Shown: positions 53,997 to 62,679, numbered from the stretch's first letter. The stretch: DNA of 64,000 bases from Bradyrhizobium betae (GCF_008932115.1 NZ_CP044543.1:4284501-4348500), one strand, 5' to 3'. A program made the numbers and translations. The notes: a model not told the origin generated them from the letters alone.

Positions 53997-55294
53997 GCGA
54001 GGCCGATACCGCCTGGATCGAGACCGCGCTGACCTCGGCGCGACCCCAGGCGGTGGGCGCGCTGCTCCGCTATTTCCGCGATCTCGATACCGCCGAAGAA
54101 GCCTTTCAGAATGCCTGCCTGCGCGCGCTCAAGACCTGGCCGCAGAACGGCCCGCCGCGCGATCCCGCGGCCTGGCTGATCATGGTCGGCCGCAACGTCG
54201 CGATCGACGAGGTGCGCCGCGCCCGCAAGCAGGCGCCGCTGCCGGAGGACGATCAGGCGATCTCCGATCTCGACGATGCCGAAGGCGCACTTGCCGAGCG
54301 GCTCGACGGCTCGCATTATCGCGACGACATTCTGCGGCTGATGTTCATCTGCTGCCATCCGCAGCTGCCGGCGACGCAGCAGATCGCGCTGGCGCTGCGC
54401 ATCGTCTCGGGCCTGACTGTCAAGCAGATCGCGCGCGCCTTCCTGGTCTCGGAGGCCGCGATGGAGCAGCGCATCACCCGCGCCAAGGCGAAGGTCGCGG
54501 AGGCCGGGACGCCGTTCGAGACGCCGGGCGCGGTCGAGCGCTCCGAGCGGCTCGCCGGCGTCGCCGCGATGATCTATCTGATATTCAACGAGGGCTACTC
54601 GGCGAGTGGCGACACCGCCGAGATCAGGAAGCCATTGTGCGAGGAGGCGATCCGTCTGGCGCGGCTGCTGTTGCGGCTGTTCCAGAGCGAGCCGGAGATC
54701 ATGGGGCTCACGGCGCTGATCCTGTTGCAGCATGCGCGCAGCGCCGCGCGTTTCGCCGCGGACGGCTCGCTCATCCTTTTGGAAGACCAGAATCGTTCGC
54801 TGTGGAACGGCACCATGATCGCGGAAGGGCTGGCGCTGATCGACAAGGCGATGCGACATCGCCGCAGCGGACCCTACCAGATCCAGGCCGCGATCGCCGC
54901 GCTGCATGCGCGTGCGCCGACGCCGGAGGAAACCGACTGGGCGCAGATCGACCTGCTCTATGGCGCGCTCGAAGTGGTGCAGCCTTCGCCGGTGGTGACG
55001 CTCAACCGCGCGGTCGCGGTCTCCAAGGTGCGCGGGCCGCAAGCAGCCCTCGACCTGATCGAGCCGCTGGCGCCGAAGCTCGCCAACTACTTCCATTTCT
55101 ACGGCGTGCGCGGCGCCTTCCTGATGCAGCTCGGCCGCAACGACGAAGCCCGCATCGCCTTCGACCGCGCCATCGCGCTCGCCAACACCTCGGCGGAGGC
55201 CGCCCACATCCGCATGCATATTGACCGGCTGATCCGGGACAATCAGCCCAAGGGGGCCGACGGGAACCCAAAGCAGGGGACGAAGGCGAAATAG
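53993..55294 (+). CDS. ECF-type RNA polymerase sigma factor, ECF42-like
   Basis: This 433-residue protein has sigma region 2 (AEEAFQNACLRALKTWPQN, AAWLIMVGRNVAIDEVRRARKQ, about residues 28-78), region 4 (ALRIVSGLTVKQIARAFLVSEAAMEQRITRAKAKV, about 130-165), then a long C-terminal helical domain (YLIFNEGYSASG, VVTLNRAVAVSKVRGPQAAL, TPR-like). The long C-terminal extension distinguishes ECF42 from classical ECFs and replaces the anti-sigma factor. Start is GTG at 53993, coupled to the DGPF gene. The target genes may include the SRPBCC and VOC proteins downstream. Confidence 0.88.
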   Translation: MSEADTAWIETALTSARPQAVGALLRYFRDLDTAEEAFQNACLRALKTWPQNGPPRDPAAWLIMVGRNVAIDEVRRARKQAPLPEDDQAISDLDDAEGALAERLDGSHYRDDILRLMFICCHPQLPATQQIALALRIVSGLTVKQIARAFLVSEAAMEQRITRAKAKVAEAGTPFETPGAVERSERLAGVAAMIYLIFNEGYSASGDTAEIRKPLCEEAIRLARLLLRLFQSEPEIMGLTALILLQHARSAARFAADGSLILLEDQNRSLWNGTMIAEGLALIDKAMRHRRSGPYQIQAAIAALHARAPTPEETDWAQIDLLYGALEVVQPSPVVTLNRAVAVSKVRGPQAALDLIEPLAPKLANYFHFYGVRGAFLMQLGRNDEARIAFDRAIALANTSAEAAHIRMHIDRLIRDNQPKGADGNPKQGTKAK

Positions 55295-55302
55295 GGTGCA
55301 AC

Positions 55303-55404
55303 GTCATTCCGGGACGATGCGAAGCATCGAACCCGGAATCTCGAGATTCCCCGGTGCGCAATTGCGCACCTGAGGTCTGGTCCTTCGGACCATCCCGGAA
55401 TGAC
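55303..55404. repeat. Intergenic palindromic repeat, GTCATTCCGGG type
   Basis: CGTCATTCCGGGACGATGCG at the left is complementary to CATCCCGGAATGACG at the right, with an inner GCGCAATTGCGC palindrome and CCGGAATCTCGAGATTCC. It is related to the element at 62601-62679 and the short one at 61705-61738. It separates the sigma factor gene from the SRPBCC gene. Confidence 0.85.
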
Positions 55405-55482
55405 GGGGAAAAAAATTTGTCCCGCCGATTGTCGGCCCCGACCTCTCCCCTTCGTCCTTAGCCCGTATCCAGGGAGTGCTTC

Positions 55483-56019
55483 ATGCTGAAAGCCATTGCC
55501 ATCATCGCCATCGTGCTCGCGGTCGGGATCGCGGCCGTCCTCGCCTTAGCCTTCACCAAGCCCGACACATTCCGTGTCGAGCGGAGCCTCAAAGTGAAGG
55601 CGCCGGCCGATGCCATCTATCCGCAGGTCGCCGATTTCCATCGCTGGACGGGCTGGTCGCCCTACGAGAACCGGGATCCCGCCATGAAGCGCACCTACGG
55701 TGGAGCCGCAGCAGGAAAGGGAGCGACCTACGCCTGGGATGGCAACAACAATGTCGGTGCCGGCCACATGGAGATTCTGGAGGCGAGCGCGCCGTCGAAG
55801 CTGCGCATCAAGCTCGATTTCGAGCGTCCGTTCGAAGGCCATAACACCGCCGAGTTCACCTTTGTGCCGCAGGGCGATGCCACGTTGGTCACATGGGCGA
55901 TGCACGGTCCGGCCCCGTTCATGTCCAAGGTGATGCAGGTGTTCATCAACATGGACAACATGATTGGCAAGGACTTCGAGGCCGGCCTCGCCAGCCTGAA
56001 GAAGCTCACCGAGAAGTAG
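55483..56019 (+). CDS. SRPBCC family protein with N-terminal membrane anchor
   Basis: This 178-residue protein has an N-terminal hydrophobic helix (IAIIAIVLAVGIAAVLALAF, residues 4-23) and a START-like SRPBCC domain: FRVERSLKVKAPADAIYPQV, YPQVADFHRWTGWSPYENRD, MKRTYGGAAAGKGATYAWDG and TLVTWAMHGPAPFMSKVMQV. The fold binds hydrophobic ligands. It is followed at 36 bases by a VOC protein gene and may be a target of the sigma factor upstream. Confidence 0.85.
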   Translation: MLKAIAIIAIVLAVGIAAVLALAFTKPDTFRVERSLKVKAPADAIYPQVADFHRWTGWSPYENRDPAMKRTYGGAAAGKGATYAWDGNNNVGAGHMEILEASAPSKLRIKLDFERPFEGHNTAEFTFVPQGDATLVTWAMHGPAPFMSKVMQVFINMDNMIGKDFEAGLASLKKLTEK

Positions 56020-56055
56020 CGCCCCCTGCCAAAAGCAACAAGAAGGAGAGAGACG

Positions 56056-56469
56056 ATGCTCAATCCCTATCTGTTTTATCAAGACACCTGCGAGGCGGCG
56101 TTCAACTATTACGCCAAGGTTCTCGGGGGCAAGATCGAGATGCTGCTGCGGGTCTCGGACGCGCCGCAGGACATGCCGGCAACACCCGGACGTGAGAACA
56201 CGATCATGCATGCGCGGATGTCGCTGCCCGGCGGCAGCGTGCTGATGGCGTCGGACGCACCGCCCGAGCACGTCGAAAAGGTCCAGGGCTTTTCGATCTC
56301 GCTGACGGTCGCTGACGTCACGGAAGCCGAACGCAAGTTCAACGCGCTCGCCGACGGTGGCACCCTCACCATGCCCTTCAGCAAGACGTTCTGGTCCAAG
56401 GGCTTTGGCATGTGCGTCGACAAGTTCGGCATTCCCTGGATGGTGAACTGCCCGGCCGATGGAATGTGA
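56056..56469 (+). CDS. VOC family protein (PhnB-like)
   Basis: This 137-residue protein begins MLNPYLFYQDTCEAAFNYYAKVLGG and has MHARMSLPGGSVLMASDAPP and the ending FGMCVDKFGIPWMVNC, the pattern of PhnB-like vicinal-oxygen-chelate proteins (glyoxalase fold). Enzymatic function is not established for this subgroup. It follows the SRPBCC gene with AAGGAGAG before its ATG and probably shares its transcript. Confidence 0.87.
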   Translation: MLNPYLFYQDTCEAAFNYYAKVLGGKIEMLLRVSDAPQDMPATPGRENTIMHARMSLPGGSVLMASDAPPEHVEKVQGFSISLTVADVTEAERKFNALADGGTLTMPFSKTFWSKGFGMCVDKFGIPWMVNCPADGM

Positions 56470-56571
56470 CGGGCACGCCGGCCTGATGCCTCAGGCGACG
56501 ATCCCTCCCACGTGTTGCAGGCAGGGGGCGCGCATGAGGCGTCACCTTCTGGGCGACCGGCCCCGTGCCTC

Positions 56572-56934
56572 TCAGCGGATCGATCCGGTCACGTCCTCGC
56601 CGGACGGCGGCGACGGAACGCAGCGCGGGCAGATCACGAGCTTGGTGCCGAGCTGCCTGTCGTTCTCCGCTTCGATCTCGTCATGGACCGCCCACCATGC
56701 ATCGGAGTACGGGCGCAAGGTGCCGAGCACTCTCTCGCGCTCCTGATTGGGATCGCCCTGCGCGGGCGCGGGGTTCGCGGCGCGCCGCTTGGTGATGGAG
56801 GTGCGGCTCGGGGCCCGGTTCGGGTTCTGGCCGAAGCCGTCCCATGCGATCGGACGATGCTCCTGCGCCGGCGCCGCCGCGCATCCCATGAGCACAGTAC
56901 AAAAAGTGAGCAAGACGAAGGCGTGTCGCATCAT
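56572..56934 (-). CDS. Small putative lipoprotein
   Basis: This 120-residue protein has a lipoprotein signal (MMRHAFVLLTFCTVLMGCAA, lipobox LMGC with Cys at residue 18), then a Pro/Asn/Arg-rich soluble part including QERERVLGTLRPYSDAWWAV and HDEIEAENDRQLGTKLVICP. No known domain. It should be membrane-anchored on the outer or inner membrane. Start at 56934 or one codon later. No operon partner. Confidence 0.65.
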   Translation of the reverse strand: MMRHAFVLLTFCTVLMGCAAAPAQEHRPIAWDGFGQNPNRAPSRTSITKRRAANPAPAQGDPNQERERVLGTLRPYSDAWWAVHDEIEAENDRQLGTKLVICPRCVPSPPSGEDVTGSIR

Positions 56935-57001
56935 GCCGGACCCCTGGTGCGGTACGCGACTCGCAAACTCCGCGCGGGAAGGTTTGCATCGCGCCAGTTA
57001 A

Positions 57002-57142
57002 ATGGAACTTAAGGGAAACGGTGTGGCCGGCATGGCCGAATATGAAAGGCTGCTCTCGCATCACTTTGCGAACGCAGTGAGGCCGCTTCGTGAAATGATG
57101 CGGACCGCATCGCACAACAACTGGCGCAATATTAGGCTGTGA
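57002..57142 (+). CDS. Possible small ORF, 46 residues
   Basis: A frame starts at ATG 57002 (or ATG 57032) and reads MAEYERLLSHHFANAVRPL, then REMMRTASHNNWRNIRL, ending TGA at 57142. Its composition is protein-like and unlike the Arg/Pro/Ser-rich shadow frames, but the ribosome-binding site is weak and there is no family match. A marginal candidate. Confidence 0.25.
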   Translation: MELKGNGVAGMAEYERLLSHHFANAVRPLREMMRTASHNNWRNIRL

Positions 57143-57221
57143 ACTCCCCGTCAGAATCGCTAATCATTCCTTCATAAATTCTACAAACTGGGGCGGACGT
57201 GATTTGGAAGGGGAGCGACCG

Positions 57222-57314
57222 ATGGCGGCGGCGCTGCAGATCAATTTTGCACTATGGGGTATGCTCATCTGCGCGAGCATGGAATTGGCGCAGATGATCC
57301 AGAGGCTCTACTAG
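57222..57314 (+). CDS. Small hydrophobic protein, 30 residues
   Basis: A 30-residue frame begins at ATG 57222 with GGAAGGGGAG ending 6 bases upstream, a strong ribosome-binding site. It reads MAAALQINFALWGMLICA and then SMELAQMIQRLY, a single hydrophobic helix with a short polar tail, typical of small bacterial membrane proteins. The upstream sequence (57160-57190) is AT-richer and promoter-like. Function unknown. Confidence 0.5.
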   Translation: MAAALQINFALWGMLICASMELAQMIQRLY

Positions 57315-57383
57315 CCTTGGCGAGCGAGTGACCGGCGGAAATCATCTCGCAGGCGCGCGTGGCCTTCCGGCTTGGGTGGCCTG

Positions 57384-57719
57384 CTAGCTCATGAGCAATG
57401 CGATGAGCGTGAAGCTGACGCTTGCGATCACAACCATCGAAAGAATGTAGTTGCGCGGCCGCGCTGCCTGCGGCCTCCGCTGCCGCGGTGGATCTTCGAG
57501 CCGCCAGGCGGTTTCCAGCGGCGCCAGCGTAGCCTCCGCGCCCGAGCCGGTATACTTCACATAAAGCTCGAGCAGCCGCAACTCGGACGGCAGGTCCATC
57601 AGGCCCTCGCGGTCGCGGCGCGACAACAGTTCGAACTCGACGGTTTCTTCGGAGCTCAGTTGGCCAAGGACGATGCGTCCCTGGTCCGACAGGCGGTAAC
57701 GAAAATCGATGGGCTGCAT
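57384..57719 (-). CDS. Hypothetical protein with C-terminal membrane helix
   Basis: This 111-residue protein (from ATG 57719) has a soluble N-terminal part (MQPIDFRYRLSDQGRIVLGQ, EFELLSRRDREGLMDLPSEL, RLLELYVKYTGS) then a Pro/Arg-rich linker and a C-terminal transmembrane helix (ILSMVVIASVSFTLIALLMS). This tail-anchored layout suggests a cytosolic domain held at the inner membrane. The frame is open 52 codons further upstream to ATG 57875, and no clear ribosome-binding site picks one start, so the N-terminus is uncertain. No family recognised. Confidence 0.55.
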   Translation of the reverse strand: MQPIDFRYRLSDQGRIVLGQLSSEETVEFELLSRRDREGLMDLPSELRLLELYVKYTGSGAEATLAPLETAWRLEDPPRQRRPQAARPRNYILSMVVIASVSFTLIALLMS

Positions 57720-57989
57720 GGTGCGCGAGCCGTTTGAAAAGGTGTCATCTTGAAAAAGCGGAACCATTTTAATTTGTGACCACTGCTGAGATGTGACACT
57801 GCCGCGGCTCAGTCTGGCCGGCACGATCATAGGTCCGTCGGGAATAGCCGAAAACCGCGTAAATTGTGCAGTCATTGCAACGCGGTTGAGCGGAATCAGC
57901 GCTCAGGAGCGCGGGAATTTGCAGAACTGCCTATTCGTCGGACAGTAGCGGATGCAAGCCGGTCAGGTCCGGGGCGGTCCGCCTGGTCC

Positions 57990-58427
57990 TCACCGGCAGC
58001 GTGAGTAGATCGCGGTGAGGTCGCGTCCCTTCAACAGAAGCAACCGCGACGAGAGTCCGCCGCGGCGGCTGATCCAGTCGCGCACCGGGCCGGGATAGGC
58101 TTGGAGCACCGCGTCGGATGCTTCCGGTTCGGCATAGAAGCGGCCGCGCCGATCGACCGAACGCGCCGCATGAAAGCCGAGCACGGCGCGTTTCGTCACA
58201 CAGATGCGCTCACCCGGCACGACGCTCAGCACCAGCGTGCAGGCAGACAGGCAGGGTCCGTCGATCACCACGCGCTCGCCGCTCTCGCGCACCTTCTCGA
58301 ACAGATCGAGGAACGGCCCGACCTGGCCGCCCGGCGATCGGATGATGCGGATTTCAGCCGCGGCGGGACCGGTGGCGAGCAGTGCGGTGGCGAGCACGAG
58401 GGCTTTGAGGAAGGTGACGCGTCGCAT
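57990..58427 (-). CDS. Periplasmic ClpP-like (COG3904-type) protein
   Basis: This 145-residue protein has a signal peptide (MRRVTFLKALVLATALLATGPAAAE, cleavage near residue 24) and a short crotonase/ClpP-like fold: IRIIRSPGGQVGPFLDLFEK, ERVVIDGPCLSACTLVLSVV and KRAVLGFHAARSVDRRGR, where the Ser in LSAC and His in FHAA match the Ser/His positions of periplasmic ClpP-like proteins. Activity is unknown. The ATG at 58427 opens the signal peptide; 18 upstream codons are not signal-like. Confidence 0.72.
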   Translation of the reverse strand: MRRVTFLKALVLATALLATGPAAAEIRIIRSPGGQVGPFLDLFEKVRESGERVVIDGPCLSACTLVLSVVPGERICVTKRAVLGFHAARSVDRRGRFYAEPEASDAVLQAYPGPVRDWISRRGGLSSRLLLLKGRDLTAIYSRCR

Positions 58428-58450
58428 GAACTCTCCGCACATTCGGTGCC

Positions 58451-58560
58451 GTAGGGTGGTTGGCGAAGCGTAACCCACCATCTTTCTCGCCGCACGAGAA
58501 GAGGTGGGTTATGCCCAGCGGCCCGCGCTTCGCACGGCCGCAGGTTTAACCCACCGTACG
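58451..58560. repeat. Intergenic palindromic repeat, GTAGGGTGGTT type
   Basis: GTAGGGTGGTTGGCGAAGCG at the left matches the reverse of CGCTTCGCACGGCCGCAGGTTTAACCCACCGTACG at the right; an inner GTAACCCACC/GGTGGGTTA pair folds around the loop CTTCTC-like core. It resembles the GGGTGGGCAAAG element at 18173 in size and layout, but the sequence differs. Confidence 0.7.
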
Positions 58561-58565
58561 AAGTT

Positions 58566-59354
58566 CTACCCGTTCCGCCGTTGGCCGCGCATCGTCGGCA
58601 GGCCGATGCCGGCCGCATCGAAGCCGCCATCGACGGCCAAAATTTGGCCGGTGATGTAGCTCGCGCTTCCCGAGCACAGGAAATAGATCGCTTCCGCGAG
58701 CTCTTCTTCCAGGCCGTAGCGGTTGAGCGGAATGGCGTCGTGATAGTCGGCGCGGATTTCCGTGGTGTGCACCTGCTTGGCCATCGCGGTGTCGACTGGC
58801 CCCGGCGCCACCGCGTTGACGCGGATGTTGAGGGAAGCGAGCTCGACCGCGAGCTGTTTCGTCAGGTGCGCTAGGCCCGCCTTGCTGGTGCCGTAGGCCG
58901 AGCGCAGCGTCGAGGCGCGTACCGCCGAGATCGAGGTGATGTTGACGATGGCGCCGCCGTGGCCATCCCGCATCAGCGGCACCGCCGCCTTGGTGCAGAG
59001 GAACGGGCCGGTGAGGTTGACCTCGAGCACGCGGCGCCAGTCGGCCTCCGACGTCTCCATCAGCGGCGCGAACACGGCAATGCCGGCATTGTTGACGAGC
59101 GCATCCAACCGGCCGAATTTCTGCTCGACCGCTGTCATCGCGGCATCGACGGCGGCCGCGTCCGAGACGTCGCAGGTCAGCGCCAGCGTCGCCTCGCTTT
59201 GGCCGATTTCGGCGACGGCACGGCCGAGCAACTCGCCCTCGATGTCGAGCAGCGCCACGCGCCAGCCCTCGGCGAGAAACTTCTTCGCCGTCGAAAGCCC
59301 GATGCCGCGCGCGGCCCCGGTGACGAGAGCGACTTTTTGCGGAGAAGCAGGCAT
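58566..59354 (-). CDS. SDR-family oxidoreductase
   Basis: This 262-residue classical short-chain dehydrogenase has TGAARGIGLSTAKKF for NAD(P), an acidic LLDIEG strand end (Asp favours NAD), NNAG, catalytic Ser in ITSISAVRA and Tyr/Lys in SAYGTSKAGL, then VAPGPVDTAMAKQ and the C-terminal ITGQILAVDGGFDAAG. It resembles 3-oxoacyl-ACP or polyol dehydrogenases. No operon partner shows its substrate. Confidence 0.9.
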   Translation of the reverse strand: MPASPQKVALVTGAARGIGLSTAKKFLAEGWRVALLDIEGELLGRAVAEIGQSEATLALTCDVSDAAAVDAAMTAVEQKFGRLDALVNNAGIAVFAPLMETSEADWRRVLEVNLTGPFLCTKAAVPLMRDGHGGAIVNITSISAVRASTLRSAYGTSKAGLAHLTKQLAVELASLNIRVNAVAPGPVDTAMAKQVHTTEIRADYHDAIPLNRYGLEEELAEAIYFLCSGSASYITGQILAVDGGFDAAGIGLPTMRGQRRNG

Positions 59355-59500
59355 GGGCTGATCTGTCCTTCTGTCGGAAACGGGCGCGCGTGAGCACGCG
59401 CTGCTTTTACCTCGCTTTGGTGCCGGGACAAATGGCTTATGCCGATGGCGCTGACTGCTCGCAATGACGCTGTAGAGACAGCGAGCAATACTCCATCACC

Positions 59501-59616
59501 GTCACCCTGAGGTGCGAGCGCAACGAGCCTCGAAGGGCGACGGCCCAGCTGCATCCAGGCCGATTCATCCTTCGAGGCTCACACTGCTTTGCAGTGTGAG
59601 CGCCTCAGGATGACGG
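59501..59616. repeat. Intergenic palindromic repeat, GTCACCCTGAGG type
   Basis: GTCACCCTGAGGTGCGAGCG at the left is complementary to CGCCTCAGGATGACGG at the right; the inner GCCTCGAAGG pairs with CCTTCGAGGC, and a CACACTGCTTTGCAGTGTG hairpin lies near the right end. It separates the SDR gene from the triple-PAS chemoreceptor. Confidence 0.8.
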
Positions 59617-59640
59617 AGATAGAGAAGAGATAGACGGCGT

Positions 59641-61305
59641 CTACGCCAGCTCCGCCGATGCGCGCTGCATGTTGGCCGACATGTCGGCCGTCACCGCGCT
59701 CTGCTCCTCGACTGCCGCGGCGGTGGTGGCGATGAACTCGTTGACGCCGGCGATCGCGACCTTGATCGCGGTCAGCGAACTGGCGACGTCGCCGGAGATG
59801 GTGTTCAGCGCGTCGATTTCGGACGTGATCGTGTCGGTCGCCTGCTTGGCCTGGCTCGCGAGGTTCTTCACCTCGGAGGCGACCACCGCAAAGCCGCGGC
59901 CGGCTTCGCCCGCGCGTGCCGATTCGATGGTGGCGTTGAGCGCGAGCAGGTTGATCTGGCTGGTGATGCCGGAGATCATCTCGACGATGCCGCTCATGGC
60001 CTGCGCGGCCGCGTTCAGCTTCTGCGCCTGGCCGTCGGCGGCGTCGACCCGGCTGGTCGCGACCTTGGAGTTCTCGCGCGATTTCGCCATGGTTTCGGAG
60101 ATCTCGCGGATCGAGGCGCTCATCTCTTCGCTGCCGGCCGCGACCGCCTCGATCAGCCCGCGGGCATTGTCGGCCTTCTTGCGGCCGATGACCTGCGCGG
60201 TGACGTCGGTGGCGTATTTCACCACCTTGTAGGGCTTGCCGTTGAGGTCGAAGATCGGGTTGTAGGACGCCTGGATCCAGATCTCGCGGCCGCCCTTGGC
60301 GATGCGCTTGTACTCGGCGGCCTGGAATTCGCCGCGATTGAGCGTCTCCCAGAACTGGCGGTAGGCCGCCGAGTTCTTCTCGTTCGGATCGACGAACATG
60401 CTGTGATGCTGGCCCTTGATCTCGGCCAGCGAATAACCCATCGCGTTCAGGAAGTTTGGGTTGGCGGTGCGGATCGTGCCGTCCATGTTGAACGCGATCA
60501 CGGCCTGCGACTTCTGGATCGCGGCGAGCTGGCCGTCATTGTCGGCCGCCTTCATCTTCTGCGCGGTGACGTCGGTCGCGAACTTCACCACCTTGAAGGG
60601 CCTGCCCATCTCGTCGAGGATCGGGTTGTAGGACGCGAGAATCCAGATCTCCTTGCCGCCCTTGCCGATCCGCTTGTATTCGGCGGCCTCGAACTGGCCG
60701 CGGTTCAGCCGCGCCCAGAAATCGGCATAGGCGGAGCTGGCGCGGTCCTCCGGCGTCACGAACATGCTGTGATGCTTGCCCTGGATCTCGTCCAGCGCGT
60801 AGCCCATCGCATTGAGGAAGTTCTCGTTGGCGGTGACGATGGTGCCGTCCATGTTGAATTCGATCACGGCCTGGGCGCGGCTGATCGCGGCGATCTTGCC
60901 CGCGTCCTCCAGGGTCCGCATCTTGTAAGCCGTGATGTCGGTGGCGAACTTGATGAAGCTGACCACCTTGCCGTTCTCGTCGAGCAGCGGCGCGTAGGAG
61001 GCGTGGACCCAGACTTCCTTGCCGTTCTTGCCGAAGCGGCGGTATTGCGTGGTTTGGAACTCGCCGCGGTTCAGGCTGGCCCAGAAGTCGCGATAGCGGG
61101 CGCTCTCGCGCTCGGCCGGGCTGACGAAGATGCTGTGATGCTTGCCCTTGATCTCGGCGAGCGAATAGCCGCTCATCCTGAGAAGGTTCTCGTTGGCGTC
61201 GATGATGGTGCCGTCGAGATCGAATTCGATGACGGCTTGGGACCGATCGAGCGCCTCGACCTCTGCGACCGCGTGCCTGACTTTCTTGCTCTGGAAATTG
61301 AACAC
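59641..61305 (-). CDS. Soluble chemoreceptor with three PAS domains
   Basis: This 554-residue protein has no membrane segments. Three PAS/PAC units repeat at an exact 122-residue period (about residues 22-127, 144-249 and 266-371), each with SQAVIEF-like start, DGTI, KGKHHS or KGQHHS, FWxxLNRG, EIW and FATDxTA. The signalling domain (about 385-554) has [19 protein letters not shown] and [15 protein letters not shown]. The PAS part resembles Aer-type energy/redox sensing, but the flavin-binding residues were not verified. Start is GTG at 61305 with CGGAG 7 bases upstream; the longer frame upstream lacks family sequence. Confidence 0.88.
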   Translation of the reverse strand: MFNFQSKKVRHAVAEVEALDRSQAVIEFDLDGTIIDANENLLRMSGYSLAEIKGKHHSIFVSPAERESARYRDFWASLNRGEFQTTQYRRFGKNGKEVWVHASYAPLLDENGKVVSFIKFATDITAYKMRTLEDAGKIAAISRAQAVIEFNMDGTIVTANENFLNAMGYALDEIQGKHHSMFVTPEDRASSAYADFWARLNRGQFEAAEYKRIGKGGKEIWILASYNPILDEMGRPFKVVKFATDVTAQKMKAADNDGQLAAIQKSQAVIAFNMDGTIRTANPNFLNAMGYSLAEIKGQHHSMFVDPNEKNSAAYRQFWETLNRGEFQAAEYKRIAKGGREIWIQASYNPIFDLNGKPYKVVKYATDVTAQVIGRKKADNARGLIEAVAAGSEEMSASIREISETMAKSRENSKVATSRVDAADGQAQKLNAAAQAMSGIVEMISGITSQINLLALNATIESARAGEAGRGFAVVASEVKNLASQAKQATDTITSEIDALNTISGDVASSLTAIKVAIAGVNEFIATTAAAVEEQSAVTADMSANMQRASAELA

Positions 61306-61759
61306 GTGATGCTCCGTAAGACTCGAAGGCGGTTCCAAAAAGGATCGGCGTACCGTTTCGCTTAGCGGAAAAGTTGCATAGGCTCGTTGAGCAACTGTAA
61401 ACCCTTGCAAGAACCTGCGCGCCTTCCGTGGTTTTCCGCCGGGGACGTATCTCGTTCAGGTTGAAAGCATTCTCGACTCATATGCACGGCGGAATTCATA
61501 GGTCGGCGCCGCCGTGGCCGTAATTTTACGGGCGCAATTTGAAAGATATTTCCGCGTCAGCGCATGTGGAGCGGCGACAGATTCGCGGCGGCACCGCGCA
61601 AGGCGGCCCGCTCGTCGGATGGTCGAGCGCAACGGCCTCCAAAATAATGTTCGTGCCAATGTCGGTTCCGAGACAGGTCGCCCGTCTTACAGGGGCACCG
61701 TCGCCATTCCGGTCCTCCGCCTCGCGCGCCCCGGAATGACGAAGCAAGAGGAACTCTCC
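61306..61759. other. Intergenic region with short REP-like palindrome
   Basis: No supported gene. The region should hold the divergent promoters of the chemoreceptor and the YCII gene. At 61705-61738 CATTCCGG and CCGGAATG form an inverted repeat, a short version of the GTCATTCCGGG repeat family. The part near 61500-61560 is AT-richer. Confidence 0.4.
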
Positions 61760-62164
61760 ATGCGTTTCATGATGCTGATGATCCCGCTCGGCTACGAGAC
61801 CGCGCCGCCGGACGTCCAGCTCGATCCCGATCGCGTCGCCGCGATGATGCGCTACAACGAAGCGCTGAGGGATGCCGGCGTCCTGATCACACTCGACGGC
61901 CTGCACCCGCCTTCGATGGGCGCGCGCGTCTCGTTTGCGACCGGCGAGCCGGTCGTGACCGATGGCCCCTTCACCGAGGCCAAGGAAGTCCTGGGCGGCT
62001 ACTGGATGATCGAGGTGACCTCGCGCGCAGAGGCAATCGCCTGGGCCAAGGAATGCCCGGCCGCCGCCAACGAGCTGATCGAGATCCGCCAGGTGCAGGA
62101 GATGGCCGACTTTTCGCCGGAGGTGCAGGCCGCCGCTGTCGGTTTCGCCGACCTGAAGAAGTAG
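61760..62164 (+). CDS. YCII-related (DGPF) domain protein
   Basis: This 134-residue protein starts MRFMMLMIPLGYETAPPDVQL and has VVTDGPFTEAKEVLGGYWMI, the DGPF signature with the catalytic-type Asp, then EAIAWAKECP. It is of the ferredoxin-fold YciI group. Unlike the copy at 53628 there is no sigma factor behind it; another YCII-type gene follows after 60 bases, so the two probably form one transcript. The ATG at 61760 begins family sequence. Confidence 0.87.
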   Translation: MRFMMLMIPLGYETAPPDVQLDPDRVAAMMRYNEALRDAGVLITLDGLHPPSMGARVSFATGEPVVTDGPFTEAKEVLGGYWMIEVTSRAEAIAWAKECPAAANELIEIRQVQEMADFSPEVQAAAVGFADLKK

Positions 62165-62224
62165 CCAAAGCGGCCGCATAGGCATGCGCGGCTGTCGTCA
62201 ATCATCAATCAAGGGAGAAAACCG

Positions 62225-62590
62225 ATGAGCACCGAACACAAATTCCTCGCCGTTTATCTCGGCAGCATGACCGGCCTGAAAATGGCCGCCTGGCAGGCAC
62301 TGCCCGAGGCCGAACGCAAGGCTAGGGAGCAGGAGGGCCTGGCTGCCTGGCACGGCTGGGTCGAAAAGCACAAGGCCGCCATCGTCGAGCTGGGCGGCCC
62401 GCTCGGCAAGACCCGGAAGATCGACGCCGGCGGCGTGACCGAAATCAGCAATGCGCTGACCGGGTTTACGGTGGTGCGCGCGGCCTCGCAGGAAGCCGCC
62501 GCGGAGCTGTTCAAGAACCATCCGCACTTTGCGATCTTCCCGGGCGAGTCGATCGAAGTCATGCCGGTGTTGCCGATCCCGGGCCGGTAG
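62225..62590 (+). CDS. YCII-like family protein
   Basis: This 121-residue protein begins MSTEHKFLAVYLGSMTGLKMAAW and has GLAAWHGWVEKHKAAIVELGGPLGKTRKID and FKNHPHFAIFPGESIEVMPVLP. It fits the YCII-like proteins that follow DGPF genes; the characteristic DGPF loop itself is replaced. AGGGAG stands 7 bases upstream of the ATG. Function unknown. Confidence 0.82.
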   Translation: MSTEHKFLAVYLGSMTGLKMAAWQALPEAERKAREQEGLAAWHGWVEKHKAAIVELGGPLGKTRKIDAGGVTEISNALTGFTVVRAASQEAAAELFKNHPHFAIFPGESIEVMPVLPIPGR

Positions 62591-62600
62591 CCTTCTACGG

Positions 62601-62679
62601 TCATTCCGGGGCGGTCCGCAGGACCGAACCCGGAATCTCGATATTCCGGGTTCGACCTGCGCGTCGCCCCGGAATGACG
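62601..62679. repeat. Intergenic palindromic repeat, GTCATTCCGGG type
   Basis: TCATTCCGGGGCG at the left matches CGCCCCGGAATGA at the right, with inner GAACCCGGAATCTCGATATTCCGGGTTC forming a second perfect stem. Same family as 55303-55404. It lies between the YCII gene and the TetR promoter. Confidence 0.88.
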
